The position numbers and the translations under genes are program-made. A stretch of 52,787 nt of DNA from a virus, in the IMG/VR virus record IMGVR_UViG_3300033994_001553, positions 1 through 52,787 of that record; one strand, 5' to 3'. Shown one piece after another: positions 34,716 through 42,389 of the stretch; positions within the stretch are counted from its first letter, which is position 1, and the number at the start of each line of letters is the position of its first letter. Under the pieces are notes generated by a model, which saw nothing but the letters and a program-made list of their open reading frames with translations, did not search any database and had not been told where the DNA came from.

Positions 34716-34981
34716 AAAAATCAAATTTTTATGTGGTGATGTTATTCACATCACTAACAATTATGGCAACAATGGTATCTTGTACCGATGCTGAAAAGAG
34801 TAAACTAGGTGGATATGGTGATACGTTCACAGTTAAAGTATTAGGACCTGACACCATAATTACTTACCATTCAACAGGTAAGGTTATTAGTGAACAAAAT
34901 TCTGATGGATATTATTTCACAAACCGAGATAATGGTAAATTAGTTGAGGTAAGTGGAAATGTTATAATAGAACAAGAATAA
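34712..34981 (+). CDS. Small lipoprotein
   Basis: 89 residues. Signal sequence with lipobox ATMVSC (Cys24), then a short beta-rich domain. Starts within the upstream stop (ATGA). No family recognised. Confidence 0.78.
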   Translation: MKKSNFYVVMLFTSLTIMATMVSCTDAEKSKLGGYGDTFTVKVLGPDTIITYHSTGKVISEQNSDGYYFTNRDNGKLVEVSGNVIIEQE

Positions 34982-34982
34982 T

Positions 34983-35711
34983 ATGATTGAAAAATTAGTT
35001 AAAAACAGAACCCCGTACCTTGGGAAAATGGTATTGAAGTTTGAGAAATATCCATACTACACAAGTAGTCATAATGGTCAATTAAATAAAGTTCACCTTA
35101 ATTTAGGGTTCACCAAATTGGTGACTAGGTTCATACCAAATCAGGTTATGACAGGTCACTCAAATATTGACCCCAAGAAAGTTGAGTTGATTGAGAAATA
35201 TACTGGTGGTGTTATTGGAACTCACAAGTGGGATAATGATGAATTTGTTTTGGAGGATTCTTTCTTAACTAAAGACGGGAAATACATTGGTAACATTGAG
35301 ACTGCTTGGTGGTATTTTCAAAACGGAATGACTGTTTGTGAAGAATATCCAAACGGAGTTGCTATTGTTTGGAATACTGTAAACTCTGATAAAACATTGA
35401 TGAGTGGGTGGGGTGGTATTAAAGGTTACTATGGTTACACACATCGTGGTGGAGGTCTATTCAAAATTGGTGACCGATTGTTTGATGAAAAATATAATCC
35501 AGTTGTTGAGGATTATGATGAGAAGGAATTTACAAAGTGGTGGAAAACATATATCAAGTCATATAAAAAGGGTGACGATTTTGATAGAAAACACATTTAT
35601 AATGATGGAATTAAATCGGTAATACCATTCAACAAGAGAGGTAAACATACGATTAAAAATTGGGAAGACGCAAGAACTGCGGCGATTAATATGTCAAAAT
35701 ATCTATCATAA
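34983..35711 (+). CDS. Unidentified phage protein
   Basis: 242 residues, rich in Trp, Tyr, Gly and Lys. Conserved-looking segments: FLTKDGKYIGNIETAWWYF, VCEEYPNGVAIVWN and GWGGIKGYYGYTHRGGG. The last could be a small-molecule or nucleic-acid binding loop. No signal peptide. The next gene overlaps by 1 nt. I recognise no family. Confidence 0.8.
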   Translation: MIEKLVKNRTPYLGKMVLKFEKYPYYTSSHNGQLNKVHLNLGFTKLVTRFIPNQVMTGHSNIDPKKVELIEKYTGGVIGTHKWDNDEFVLEDSFLTKDGKYIGNIETAWWYFQNGMTVCEEYPNGVAIVWNTVNSDKTLMSGWGGIKGYYGYTHRGGGLFKIGDRLFDEKYNPVVEDYDEKEFTKWWKTYIKSYKKGDDFDRKHIYNDGIKSVIPFNKRGKHTIKNWEDARTAAINMSKYLS

Positions 35712-35911
35712 TGACGGGTAAAGTATATAAAACAACAAAAGGTTGGTTCGTTGAAACTAAAAACAATGAAATCATACCTGTACATCCAAATAGTGAATTG
35801 GATGAAATGAATAGTGGTAATAAAGTTGACTTTGATATTGTTGAAGAAGACAATAATGGAATGGGTTACACCGAGACATATGAACTAATCAAATATGCAA
35901 AAATTGTATGA
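35711..35911 (+). CDS. Small beta-rich protein, unknown
   Basis: 66 residues. VYKTTKGWFVETKNNEIIPVHP looks like a small SH3- or OB-like beta barrel. Overlaps both neighbours by a few bases. No family recognised. Confidence 0.72.
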   Translation: MTGKVYKTTKGWFVETKNNEIIPVHPNSELDEMNSGNKVDFDIVEEDNNGMGYTETYELIKYAKIV

Positions 35912-36069
35912 AAATAATACCATTTTTTGATATGACTTGGAGCAGTGACTTCAAACAGGTTGGACTAATCCCAACAATCTTCGTAACTAAAAGCTACGGA
36001 AATAGATATAACTTGTGTATAAACTTTTTATGTTTTGATTTTGGACTATGGGTGATAAAAAGAAAATGA
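35908..36069 (+). CDS. 53-residue aromatic protein, unknown
   Basis: ATG 35908 (ATGA overlap with the upstream stop), TGA 36067-36069. Contains IPTIFVTKSYGNRYNLCINF and an FDFGLWVIKR end. A recurring short phage protein style, beta-rich. The next gene overlaps its stop. Confidence 0.7.
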   Translation: MKIIPFFDMTWSSDFKQVGLIPTIFVTKSYGNRYNLCINFLCFDFGLWVIKRK

Positions 36070-36215
36070 CACAACAAGAAATCATTTCAAGGATTATTGT
36101 ATTAGAATCAATTATAACAGAGGCAGTGTCTAAAGGACACAAAGCACATACACAAGATGAGTTTCAACCATATAGGGAAGAACTTAAAGTATTAAGAAAA
36201 AAATTAATGTTATGA
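36066..36215 (+). CDS. 49-residue helical protein, unknown
   Basis: ATG 36066 (ATGA overlap), TGA 36213-36215. Two helices, the first amphipathic (QQEIISRIIVLESII), the second lysine-rich. Coupled to its neighbours by 4-nt overlaps. No family recognised. Confidence 0.65.
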   Translation: MTQQEIISRIIVLESIITEAVSKGHKAHTQDEFQPYREELKVLRKKLML

Positions 36216-36487
36216 GTAAAGTAAGAGTTATTGAAGATTTAAGTAAGTATGAAGATTACCTTACCGTTGGTAAACTTAAAAAGTTTTTAGAGGAACACTC
36301 CGAACTACCTGATGATGCTTTGGTTCTAACACAACGAGTGGAAGACAGGTACTATGAGGAAAATGGTTGGGGTGTTGTATTAAAAGGTAGTGTTTGGTAT
36401 GAGACGGAACAAGAACAATACCATCCGGCTTGGTGTTGTGTAAAATATAAGGATGACGATAATCTTTATTTGGATTTACATTATTGA
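36212..36487 (+). CDS. Acidic protein, unknown
   Basis: 91 residues. TVGKLKKFLEEHSELPDDALVLTQRVEDRYYEEN resembles small phage proteins of the type that begin with a helix and a PDDA...V segment. No activity known. ATGA overlap with the previous gene. Confidence 0.75.
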   Translation: MSKVRVIEDLSKYEDYLTVGKLKKFLEEHSELPDDALVLTQRVEDRYYEENGWGVVLKGSVWYETEQEQYHPAWCCVKYKDDDNLYLDLHY

Positions 36488-36488
36488 T

Positions 36489-36830
36489 ATGAAAAAGATT
36501 AACGGAGAAGTATTATCAGAGCATCCATTTCCAGGTTCTGAGTTTGTTCAGGATATAATTTATTATGATGGGCCAATCCTATCATTGTATAAGTTTGAAG
36601 ATAGATTGTTCTTGTGGTATTGGATGGACACCAACGAAATAATGAACCGATGGGGTGTTATTGAAACCACAATGGATAGATTACAAACATGGAAAGAAAA
36701 AGATTATGTTTGGGAATTTGTTGAAGATTGTGTTTTGAATGACCAAGTTTATTTCATAAATTTGGACACTGAAAAGAAGTTTGTTGTTGGGTGGAAGTGT
36801 GATGTTAAAGAGTTAGTTAACTACGATTAA
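36489..36830 (+). CDS. Unidentified acidic Trp-rich protein
   Basis: 113 residues from ATG 36489, 1 nt after the previous stop. The DIIYYDGPILSLYK and FLWYWMD segments resemble uncharacterised phage proteins. No membrane segment. Function unknown. Confidence 0.75.
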   Translation: MKKINGEVLSEHPFPGSEFVQDIIYYDGPILSLYKFEDRLFLWYWMDTNEIMNRWGVIETTMDRLQTWKEKDYVWEFVEDCVLNDQVYFINLDTEKKFVVGWKCDVKELVNYD

Positions 36831-36849
36831 TAATTAAATAAATAAATAT

Positions 36850-37248
36850 ATGTTAAAAAAATCAGTTATTTTACCAGTCCTTGCGTCTGTTGTTCTTGTA
36901 TTATTCTTATCATCATTTGGACTTATGATATCCAAGATGTTGTATCAAGAAACCCCTGTTAGTAAAGAAACACCTAAGTTTGAAGCACCATCTTGTGAAG
37001 ATGAATGTGATGAAGATGAGGACAAAATTGAATTTCAAACATTGGATACCTGTTTGAGTAGTGAAGAGATGTATCCAGCGGTAGTCGTTGATATTCAAAT
37101 TGACGAGTATTACGGTAAAGGAAAATACTATGCGGTTACTACACAAAATGGTATTCTTTATTATACTAAAAAGAAACCAAAAATTGGTGATACTGCTATG
37201 TTCGTGGATGATAACCACAACATCATCAATTGTGATATGAATAAATAA
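36850..37248 (+). CDS. Membrane-anchored exported protein
   Basis: 132 residues. An N-terminal membrane helix (about 7-30), an acidic stretch with two Cys (CEDECDEDEDK), then a small beta domain (GKYYAVTTQNGILYYTKKKP). Same plan as the 33732 protein. No family recognised. Confidence 0.75.
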   Translation: MLKKSVILPVLASVVLVLFLSSFGLMISKMLYQETPVSKETPKFEAPSCEDECDEDEDKIEFQTLDTCLSSEEMYPAVVVDIQIDEYYGKGKYYAVTTQNGILYYTKKKPKIGDTAMFVDDNHNIINCDMNK

Positions 37249-37256
37249 TAAGGATT

Positions 37257-37463
37257 ATGGATAATTGTTTTGAGGTTAAGAAAATTGCTTACGAAATTAC
37301 AACAGCTCTAAAATATTTTGAGAAAGAAAGAACTGGATTTGAAAGTTGTAGTTTAACGGTTCTACCTGAGGTGGAACAATCAAATGATGAAATCATAATC
37401 CCTGTTATTACAAAAAATAATAAACAAATAAAAATATCTATATCAGTAAATGAAACTGTTTGA
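37257..37463 (+). CDS. Small protein, unknown
   Basis: 68 residues, mixed alpha/beta, overlapping the following gene by 14 nt. No family recognised. Confidence 0.68.
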   Translation: MDNCFEVKKIAYEITTALKYFEKERTGFESCSLTVLPEVEQSNDEIIIPVITKNNKQIKISISVNETV

Positions 37464-37770
37464 TGTAAAATTAGGAAAATGTATTGTGGGGTTTTATTAT
37501 AAAACTCTATGGACGGATAATACTTTGAAGCAAAGTAATTATCGTCATGTTGGTGTCTTTACCTCAAGACACTTGGCTTATGTGTGGTATAAAGATGAAA
37601 AGACTGGTGAGAAGAAACGAGAGTCAACCTATAACTTTGGTTTGGACTTGGTTGTGGCTCGTCTTTGGATATCGTTTAACTTCAACAAGAAGAAAGGAGC
37701 TAAACCAAAAGAAGACAAACGAAAATTCGTTGAACCACTTTCAACTGAAGAAGTTGTTTGGGAACAATGA
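37450..37770 (+). CDS. Basic protein, unknown
   Basis: 106 residues, lysine/arginine-rich, aromatic. TYNFGLDLVVARLWISFNF suggests a beta sheet. Overlaps both neighbours. No family recognised. Confidence 0.72.
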   Translation: MKLFDVKLGKCIVGFYYKTLWTDNTLKQSNYRHVGVFTSRHLAYVWYKDEKTGEKKRESTYNFGLDLVVARLWISFNFNKKKGAKPKEDKRKFVEPLSTEEVVWEQ

Positions 37771-37994
37771 AAAAGTATATCCACGTCAATCAACACAAGA
37801 TAAGGTCCAACAAGAAGAATAACGAGTTAGAACCTGTTATAACCATTAAAGAAGGTAAAAAGAACACCTATTGTTCCGAGGTTGAAATCTTGGGACCTAG
37901 TCGTGTTGTGTATGGTGGTAATGAAAAGACATTGTTGTCCTGTGGGGCACGTGTGATAATTGAAACTGAATCGGAAATTAATATCATAAGATAA
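37767..37994 (+). CDS. Small basic protein, unknown
   Basis: 75 residues from ATG 37767, inside the upstream stop (ATGA). The first 25 residues are strongly basic, the rest beta-rich. No family recognised. Confidence 0.7.
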   Translation: MKKYIHVNQHKIRSNKKNNELEPVITIKEGKKNTYCSEVEILGPSRVVYGGNEKTLLSCGARVIIETESEINIIR

Positions 37995-38347
37995 TGGCAA
38001 CACTTGAATCACAATATTGGAAGTTTTTGGAAGATAACCCTGGCTCAACTCTAACATTTGAAGAGTGGAATGTTGAGTTAGGTAAACGAATTAAAATGGG
38101 TTTTGAAAACAGGAAAAATAATTTAGATGAACAACTTGAAGAGTTTGAAATGGTTCGTTATAGAATGGAGGCTGAAGGTTTCCATTACTGTTTCAAACAT
38201 TACTCATCATTCAAAGAAGTTAAGGATGAAAAGTTTCACGAATTAAGAAATAAATATTTGGAGATATCTCACGAACTTGAGGAATATGTCCATTCAAAGA
38301 TTAGCACATTGAGAGATGAAATTGATGGATTGGAAGAAATCATTTAA
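37994..38347 (+). CDS. Helical coiled-coil protein, unknown
   Basis: 117 residues, nearly all helical and charged (RNKYLEISHELEEYVHSKIS). Start overlaps the previous stop by one base. No family recognised. Confidence 0.75.
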   Translation: MATLESQYWKFLEDNPGSTLTFEEWNVELGKRIKMGFENRKNNLDEQLEEFEMVRYRMEAEGFHYCFKHYSSFKEVKDEKFHELRNKYLEISHELEEYVHSKISTLRDEIDGLEEII

Positions 38348-38360
38348 ATAAGTAACTGAT

Positions 38361-38531
38361 ATGAGAAGTAAAACGTTAGACAGAATCCTTAAAGAAATGG
38401 AGAACGACACTTGGCATGTTAAGTTAAGAAGGTGGTGGAGAGTGAGATTGTGGGTATGGACTTGTAGAACAAGATGGATTTGGGATTTAGAATATGAACG
38501 TAATATCTTTAGAAATAAGAAAAACAAATAA
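38361..38531 (+). CDS. 56-residue Arg/Trp-rich protein
   Basis: ATG 38361, TAA 38529-38531. Very rich in Trp and Arg (RRWWRVRLWVWTCRTRWIW), suggesting nucleic-acid or membrane contact. No family recognised. Confidence 0.62.
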   Translation: MRSKTLDRILKEMENDTWHVKLRRWWRVRLWVWTCRTRWIWDLEYERNIFRNKKNK

Positions 38532-38560
38532 AGTTACAGTTTTGGGTGTTGTTGAATTAA

Positions 38561-38608
38561 ATACGTAAAAATACGTATTGGGGGATTATGGAATTAGTTA
38601 TATATTTG
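38561..38608 (+). promoter_or_regulatory. Host-type promoter with twin TACGTA operator
   Basis: TTG 38578-38580 and TATATTTG 38601-38608, spacing 20. Two copies of ATACGTA (38561-38567 and 38571-38577), each centred on the palindrome TACGTA, lie directly upstream of and touching the -33 element, so repression or activation by a dimeric protein is likely. The leader repeats that of the 7490 promoter. It drives the cassette of small genes. Confidence 0.65.
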
Positions 38609-38638
38609 TAAAAGAAATAAAAACAAAACTAAACAACT

Positions 38639-38785
38639 ATGTTAGACACAATGATTTATATTTTATTATTCATGCTGGTAGTAATCTTTCCAGTGTCCTT
38701 TGTATTATACGTTGCTGTATGGACTCCTAAACAGAAGATGAAAGGTCATGCAGGTAGAGGTAAATGTAAATGTTGTAATAACTAA
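38639..38785 (+). CDS. 48-residue membrane peptide with Cys-rich tail
   Basis: ATG 38639, TAA 38783-38785. One hydrophobic helix (about 5-29), then a basic, cysteine-containing tail (GKCKCCNN). First gene of the cassette run. No family recognised. Confidence 0.65.
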   Translation: MLDTMIYILLFMLVVIFPVSFVLYVAVWTPKQKMKGHAGRGKCKCCNN

Positions 38786-38798
38786 AAAATAAATAACT

Positions 38799-38909
38799 AT
38801 GGACAGAAGAGAAGGAATGCCTGTAGAAGCATTAGGACAAATACTATTTGTTATACTCACAATTTGGGGAATAGCTTATGGAGTGTCTTGGCTAATTGAA
38901 TTAATCTAA
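38799..38909 (+). CDS. 36-residue membrane micropeptide
   Basis: ATG 38799, TAA 38907-38909. One hydrophobic helix (ILFVILTIWGIAYGVSWLI). Preceded by AAATAACT-ATG, the shared spacer of this cluster. Confidence 0.6.
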   Translation: MDRREGMPVEALGQILFVILTIWGIAYGVSWLIELI

Positions 38910-38921
38910 AACTAAATAACT

Positions 38922-39023
38922 ATGGAAAACACCGATTTAAATTCTCAAAGAATTATTCAAGCATTGCGTCAACCAACAAACGAAATTGTTGAAAGCATTT
39001 TAATTTCACTAATTACTAAATAA
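38922..39023 (+). CDS. 33-residue peptide
   Basis: ATG 38922, TAA 39021-39023. Amphipathic (IIQALRQPTNEIVESILISL). Preceded by ACTAAATAACT-ATG like its neighbours. Confidence 0.55.
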   Translation: MENTDLNSQRIIQALRQPTNEIVESILISLITK

Positions 39024-39025
39024 CT

Positions 39026-39631
39026 ATGAAAAAACTATTTGTACTAGCTATGGTAAGCCTTTTATGTTTACCTGTATTTTCTCAAACTTCTAACTATTAC
39101 ATTGAAATAGTTAACAATGACTTTAACAACGATAGTTGTGGAATTATAAATATGAGTATTGACCCTGCTGCTAATTATACAGCTTGTGGTGTAGTAGTAA
39201 ATGGGGTTGGTATTAAAAAAAGTGTAACATACCCTTTTACTATGACTGCTAATCACATATTCAATTTTACTCTACATTTTGAAACTACTTGTGGATGTGT
39301 CTATGATTTTATAATCTCAGATACAGTAACGTTTGTACCAAATACCACATATGCAAGAGTAATTTTTGCTGATGGGGATGATTGCAATGACTCAAGTACT
39401 TTTGTTCTAGGGACAGATGAATTAGAAATTACTACGGTTTTAACAATTTATCCTAGCCCAGCAACTGAACAGATAACTTTAAGTAGAATAGGTGATGTGT
39501 TAATATATTCATCTAATGGAAAGTTAGTTAAAAATGTTAGGAATGAGAAAATAATTGATGTTAGTGATTTACCAAGTGGGTTATATCTTGGATTCATTAA
39601 TGGGAAGAAGTTTAATTTTATTAAAAAGTAA
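39026..39631 (+). CDS. Secreted type IX cargo with Por-type sorting domain, paralogue 1
   Basis: 201 residues. Signal peptide MKKLFVLAMVSLLCLPVFSQ. A beta domain of about 110 residues with conserved cysteines (SCGIIN, ACGVV, TTCGCVYDF, DDCND). The C-terminal domain (about 140-201) has LTIYPSPATEQITLSRIG, then VLIYSSNGKLVK and DVSDLPSGLYLGF, the pattern of type A type IX sorting domains (Por secretion tail). About 60-65% identical by eye to 40528. The sorting domain directs export across the host outer membrane and usually anchoring. Probably coats or modifies the infected cell surface. Confidence 0.9.
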   Translation: MKKLFVLAMVSLLCLPVFSQTSNYYIEIVNNDFNNDSCGIINMSIDPAANYTACGVVVNGVGIKKSVTYPFTMTANHIFNFTLHFETTCGCVYDFIISDTVTFVPNTTYARVIFADGDDCNDSSTFVLGTDELEITTVLTIYPSPATEQITLSRIGDVLIYSSNGKLVKNVRNEKIIDVSDLPSGLYLGFINGKKFNFIKK

Positions 39632-39637
39632 ATAATT

Positions 39638-39790
39638 ATGGAAAAGAAAAAAACACTTGAAGATGCTCTTAAAAATTATGTGCAAGGTAAAGACACCGTT
39701 GCTAAAAATATACCTGTTTATTCTGAAAATGGGGAGAAACTATACTTTAATGAGCAAGGCTATTTAATCAAATTGTATCATGAAAACTAA
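39638..39790 (+). CDS. 50-residue protein, MEKK family
   Basis: ATG 39638, TAA 39788-39790. Opens MEKKKTLEDA like the 39797 and 40064 genes but the rest resembles 40316 (PVYSENGEKLYF against TVYSTNGNLIEH). No family recognised. Confidence 0.65.
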   Translation: MEKKKTLEDALKNYVQGKDTVAKNIPVYSENGEKLYFNEQGYLIKLYHEN

Positions 39791-39796
39791 ATAACT

Positions 39797-40057
39797 ATGG
39801 AAAAGAAACAAACTGCGGTTGAATGGTTGGTGGAACAACTCGATAAACTTGAATATGAGTATGATGTTGAAGGAATAAGCATATTAGATTTCGATAAAAG
39901 AAAAATAGAAATTGAAAACCAAGCCAAGCAAATGATGAAGGAGCAGATGAAAGATGTGTATCTAACTCACTGTGTTAAATCAGAGCGTTTGAGAAAAATC
40001 TTTGAGCAACAATTTGATGATTTTTACAACGAAACTTACGGACAAACTAAAAACTAA
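39797..40057 (+). CDS. MEKK-TAVEW family protein, paralogue 1
   Basis: 86 residues. MEKKQTAVEWLVEQLDKL...IENQAKQMMKEQ...FDDFYNETYG. Paralogue of the next gene. Helical. The same pattern occurs in many uncharacterised Bacteroidota phage proteins. Function unknown. Spacer AACTAAATAACT before ATG. Confidence 0.78.
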   Translation: MEKKQTAVEWLVEQLDKLEYEYDVEGISILDFDKRKIEIENQAKQMMKEQMKDVYLTHCVKSERLRKIFEQQFDDFYNETYGQTKN

Positions 40058-40063
40058 ATAACT

Positions 40064-40309
40064 ATGGAAAAGAAAGAAACTGCGGTTGAATATCTTGTAG
40101 AGCAATTATTTAAAATACACAACAATACTACTGATGTTAAAGAAATGAATAGCAAAAGTATTATTGAACAAGCCAAGCAAATGGAGAAGGAGCAACACGA
40201 AGAAACTTGGTTTAGTAGTAGAGATGAAGATATGGGTGATGAATTTAAGGTGGAGCAAAAGTCATTTGAGGACTACTACAACGAAACTTATGGAGAAACT
40301 AAAAACTAA
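40064..40309 (+). CDS. MEKK-TAVEW family protein, paralogue 2
   Basis: 81 residues. MEKKETAVEYLVEQLFKI...IIEQAKQMEKEQ...FEDYYNETYG, clearly a tandem duplicate of the preceding gene with a diverged centre. Spacer AACTAAATAACT before ATG. Function unknown. Confidence 0.78.
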   Translation: MEKKETAVEYLVEQLFKIHNNTTDVKEMNSKSIIEQAKQMEKEQHEETWFSSRDEDMGDEFKVEQKSFEDYYNETYGETKN

Positions 40310-40315
40310 ATAACT

Positions 40316-40516
40316 ATGGAAAACCTCACAGTTTATTCTACAAATGGTAATCTTATTGAACATTCAAAACCTATCGTTACTATTGAGACGGAAGTAGAAA
40401 TTGCAGGGCAAGGAGAACTACCAATTAAAATAATTGCAGATTTTACAGATATTCCTGAGCATAAGCATGAGCTGTTTTTTCAAGCATTCAAAATGATGTA
40501 TAATATTAAATTTTAA
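40316..40516 (+). CDS. Small protein, unknown
   Basis: 66 residues, beta-rich then helical (IPEHKHELFFQAFKMMYNI). Same AACTAAATAACT spacer. No family recognised. Confidence 0.7.
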   Translation: MENLTVYSTNGNLIEHSKPIVTIETEVEIAGQGELPIKIIADFTDIPEHKHELFFQAFKMMYNIKF

Positions 40517-40527
40517 ACTAAAAAACT

Positions 40528-41130
40528 ATGAAAAAACTATTTGTATTAGCTGTAGCAAGTCTTTTATGGCTTCCCGTATTTTCTCAAACAACATATTACA
40601 TTAATATTGTTAATAGTGACTTCAACAATGATAGTTGTGGAATCATTAACACCACAATTGACCCTCCTGGGGATTGGATAGCATGTGGTGTATTAGTAAA
40701 TGGGGTTGTGTTTCAAAAAAGTGTAACCTATTCGTATAACGTAACATCTGACCATATATTTAATTCTACTTTACACATTGAAACCACTTGTGGATGTGTC
40801 TATGATTTTACAATCACCGATACTGTGTTATTCGCATTGTTAAATAGCCATTATACTAGAATAATTTTCATTGATGGAAATGATTGCACTGATTATGGTA
40901 CAATTGTTTTAGGTGTGGATGAATTAACTAGTGATGCTTTAACAGTTTATCCAAATCCAGCAAATAGTCAAATAACTTTAAGTAAGATAGGTGATGTGTT
41001 AATATATTCATCTAATGGACGGTTGATTAAGACTATTAAAAATAAGAAGGTAATTGATGTTAGTGATTTACCAAGTGGGTTATATCTTGGGTTCATTAAT
41101 GGAGAGAAGTTTAACTTTATTAAAAACTAA
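40528..41130 (+). CDS. Secreted type IX cargo with Por-type sorting domain, paralogue 2
   Basis: 200 residues. Signal peptide MKKLFVLAVASLLWLPVFSQ, the same cysteine-containing domain as 39026, and a C-terminal LTVYPNPANSQITLSKIG sorting domain with VLIYSSNGRLIK and DVSDLPSGLYLGF. The sorting domain is the best conserved part between the two copies, while the exposed domain differs more, as expected if it faces selection outside the cell. Spacer ACTAAAAAACT before ATG. Confidence 0.9.
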   Translation: MKKLFVLAVASLLWLPVFSQTTYYINIVNSDFNNDSCGIINTTIDPPGDWIACGVLVNGVVFQKSVTYSYNVTSDHIFNSTLHIETTCGCVYDFTITDTVLFALLNSHYTRIIFIDGNDCTDYGTIVLGVDELTSDALTVYPNPANSQITLSKIGDVLIYSSNGRLIKTIKNKKVIDVSDLPSGLYLGFINGEKFNFIKN

Positions 41131-41136
41131 ATAACT

Positions 41137-41235
41137 ATGAATATTAAAAGAAAGATTTTAACATCAATTTTTAATTGGTTGGGAAAAAGATGGGATGACT
41201 ATAATGAATCATTCAAAAACGGATTTAATTATTAA
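41137..41235 (+). CDS. 32-residue basic peptide
   Basis: ATG 41137, TAA 41233-41235. Basic amphipathic start (NIKRKILTSIFNWLGKRW). Last gene with the AACTAAATAACT spacer. Confidence 0.55.
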   Translation: MNIKRKILTSIFNWLGKRWDDYNESFKNGFNY

Positions 41236-41240
41236 AAATT

Positions 41241-41531
41241 ATGAATAACGAAATTGAAATAAAACCAGTATCCGAAATGGAAGCTGACACAAGACGACTT
41301 TGTGAAATACGATTTGATTGTATGGTAACAATGCATGATGCTGCGTTTAAAAAGTATAAGGGAATGTGGGGTCAAGAAAACCAATCAAAGAAACCACAAT
41401 GGTTTAAGTCCAACACTACTCTCACATTAGAGTTTATTAAAGATGCTGAACCTCAACTTATAGGTGAGCACATCAAACAAATGTTTCATCAATTAGAACA
41501 AACAATAGAACAATATGAATCTGTCAGATAA
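41241..41531 (+). CDS. Helical protein, unknown, ahead of thyA
   Basis: 96 residues, no family recognised (EIRFDCMVTMHDAAFKKYKG). Its end overlaps the thyA start by 17 nt, implying coupled expression. Confidence 0.75.
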   Translation: MNNEIEIKPVSEMEADTRRLCEIRFDCMVTMHDAAFKKYKGMWGQENQSKKPQWFKSNTTLTLEFIKDAEPQLIGEHIKQMFHQLEQTIEQYESVR

Positions 41532-42345
41532 ATACTATTTACAGAACATTCAAAAAATTATGTCAGAAGGTTCTTGGGATGAAAATCCTAGACCAAAATA
41601 TTATGATGGAGTGACGGCTCATTCAAAATTCATCACAGGAGTTTTTGAAGAGTATGATATCTCAAAAGGAGAGTTCCCAATACCAACATTAAGAAATACT
41701 GCAATAAAAACAGGTATTAAAGAAATATTATGGATTTATCAAAAACAAACTTCATCATTACGAGTTGCTCGTGAAATGGGAATTAATTGGTGGGAAGATT
41801 GGAACGTAGGTGATGATACTATTGGTCAGAGATATGGAGCAACTATTGGTAGATATAATTTAATTGATAGATTATTAAAGGGTTTGATTGACGACCCATT
41901 TGGAAGAAGACATATAATCAATATGTTCCAATATCACGATTTGTTTGAAACAAATGGATTATACCCTTGTGCTTATGAAACATTGTGGTCAGTTAGAAAA
42001 GGTGACGATGGATTGATACTTGATATGACATTGATTCAGAGAAGTAATGATTTTATTACCGCTGGTTATATTAACAAAATACAATACACCGCACTTTTAA
42101 TGATGGTTGCAGGTCATTGTAACTATAAAGTTGGTAAGTTTTGTCATTTAGTTCAGAACCTACACATATATGATAGACATTTTGATGCGGTTGCCGAATT
42201 ATTAAACAAGGAGCCGTTAGACATCCAACCAAAAATAATTTTGAAAGAAAACAAAAACTTTTATGATTATACAATTGATGATTTTGAAATTGTTGGAATT
42301 GAAGGTATTACCAAAATAAATTCAAAATTAGAGTTAGCAATTTAA
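41515..42345 (+). CDS. thyA: Thymidylate synthase
   Basis: 276 residues, a full-length ThyA. Catalytic Cys152 in YPCAYETLWSVR, Arg-rich FGRRHIINMF, LIQRSNDFITAGYINKIQY (dUMP-binding RSxD) and LHIYDRH are all present. It methylates dUMP to dTMP with methylene-tetrahydrofolate. The active-site segment is PCAYETLW rather than the common PCHxxxQF, so the usual His after Cys is replaced. This variant occurs in a ThyA subgroup as far as I recall. An HNH endonuclease follows 44 nt downstream. Confidence 0.95.
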   Translation: MNLSDKYYLQNIQKIMSEGSWDENPRPKYYDGVTAHSKFITGVFEEYDISKGEFPIPTLRNTAIKTGIKEILWIYQKQTSSLRVAREMGINWWEDWNVGDDTIGQRYGATIGRYNLIDRLLKGLIDDPFGRRHIINMFQYHDLFETNGLYPCAYETLWSVRKGDDGLILDMTLIQRSNDFITAGYINKIQYTALLMMVAGHCNYKVGKFCHLVQNLHIYDRHFDAVAELLNKEPLDIQPKIILKENKNFYDYTIDDFEIVGIEGITKINSKLELAI

Positions 42346-42365
42346 GATTTCCGTTGGTTTCCATA

Positions 42366-42372
42366 TATTTAT
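42366..42372 (+). promoter_or_regulatory. TATTTAT box of the 42390 endonuclease
   Basis: TATTTAT lies 17 nt before the ATG at 42390, the long-leader arrangement seen for other homing endonucleases. Confidence 0.45.
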
Positions 42373-42389
42373 ATAATATACGGAAACCT

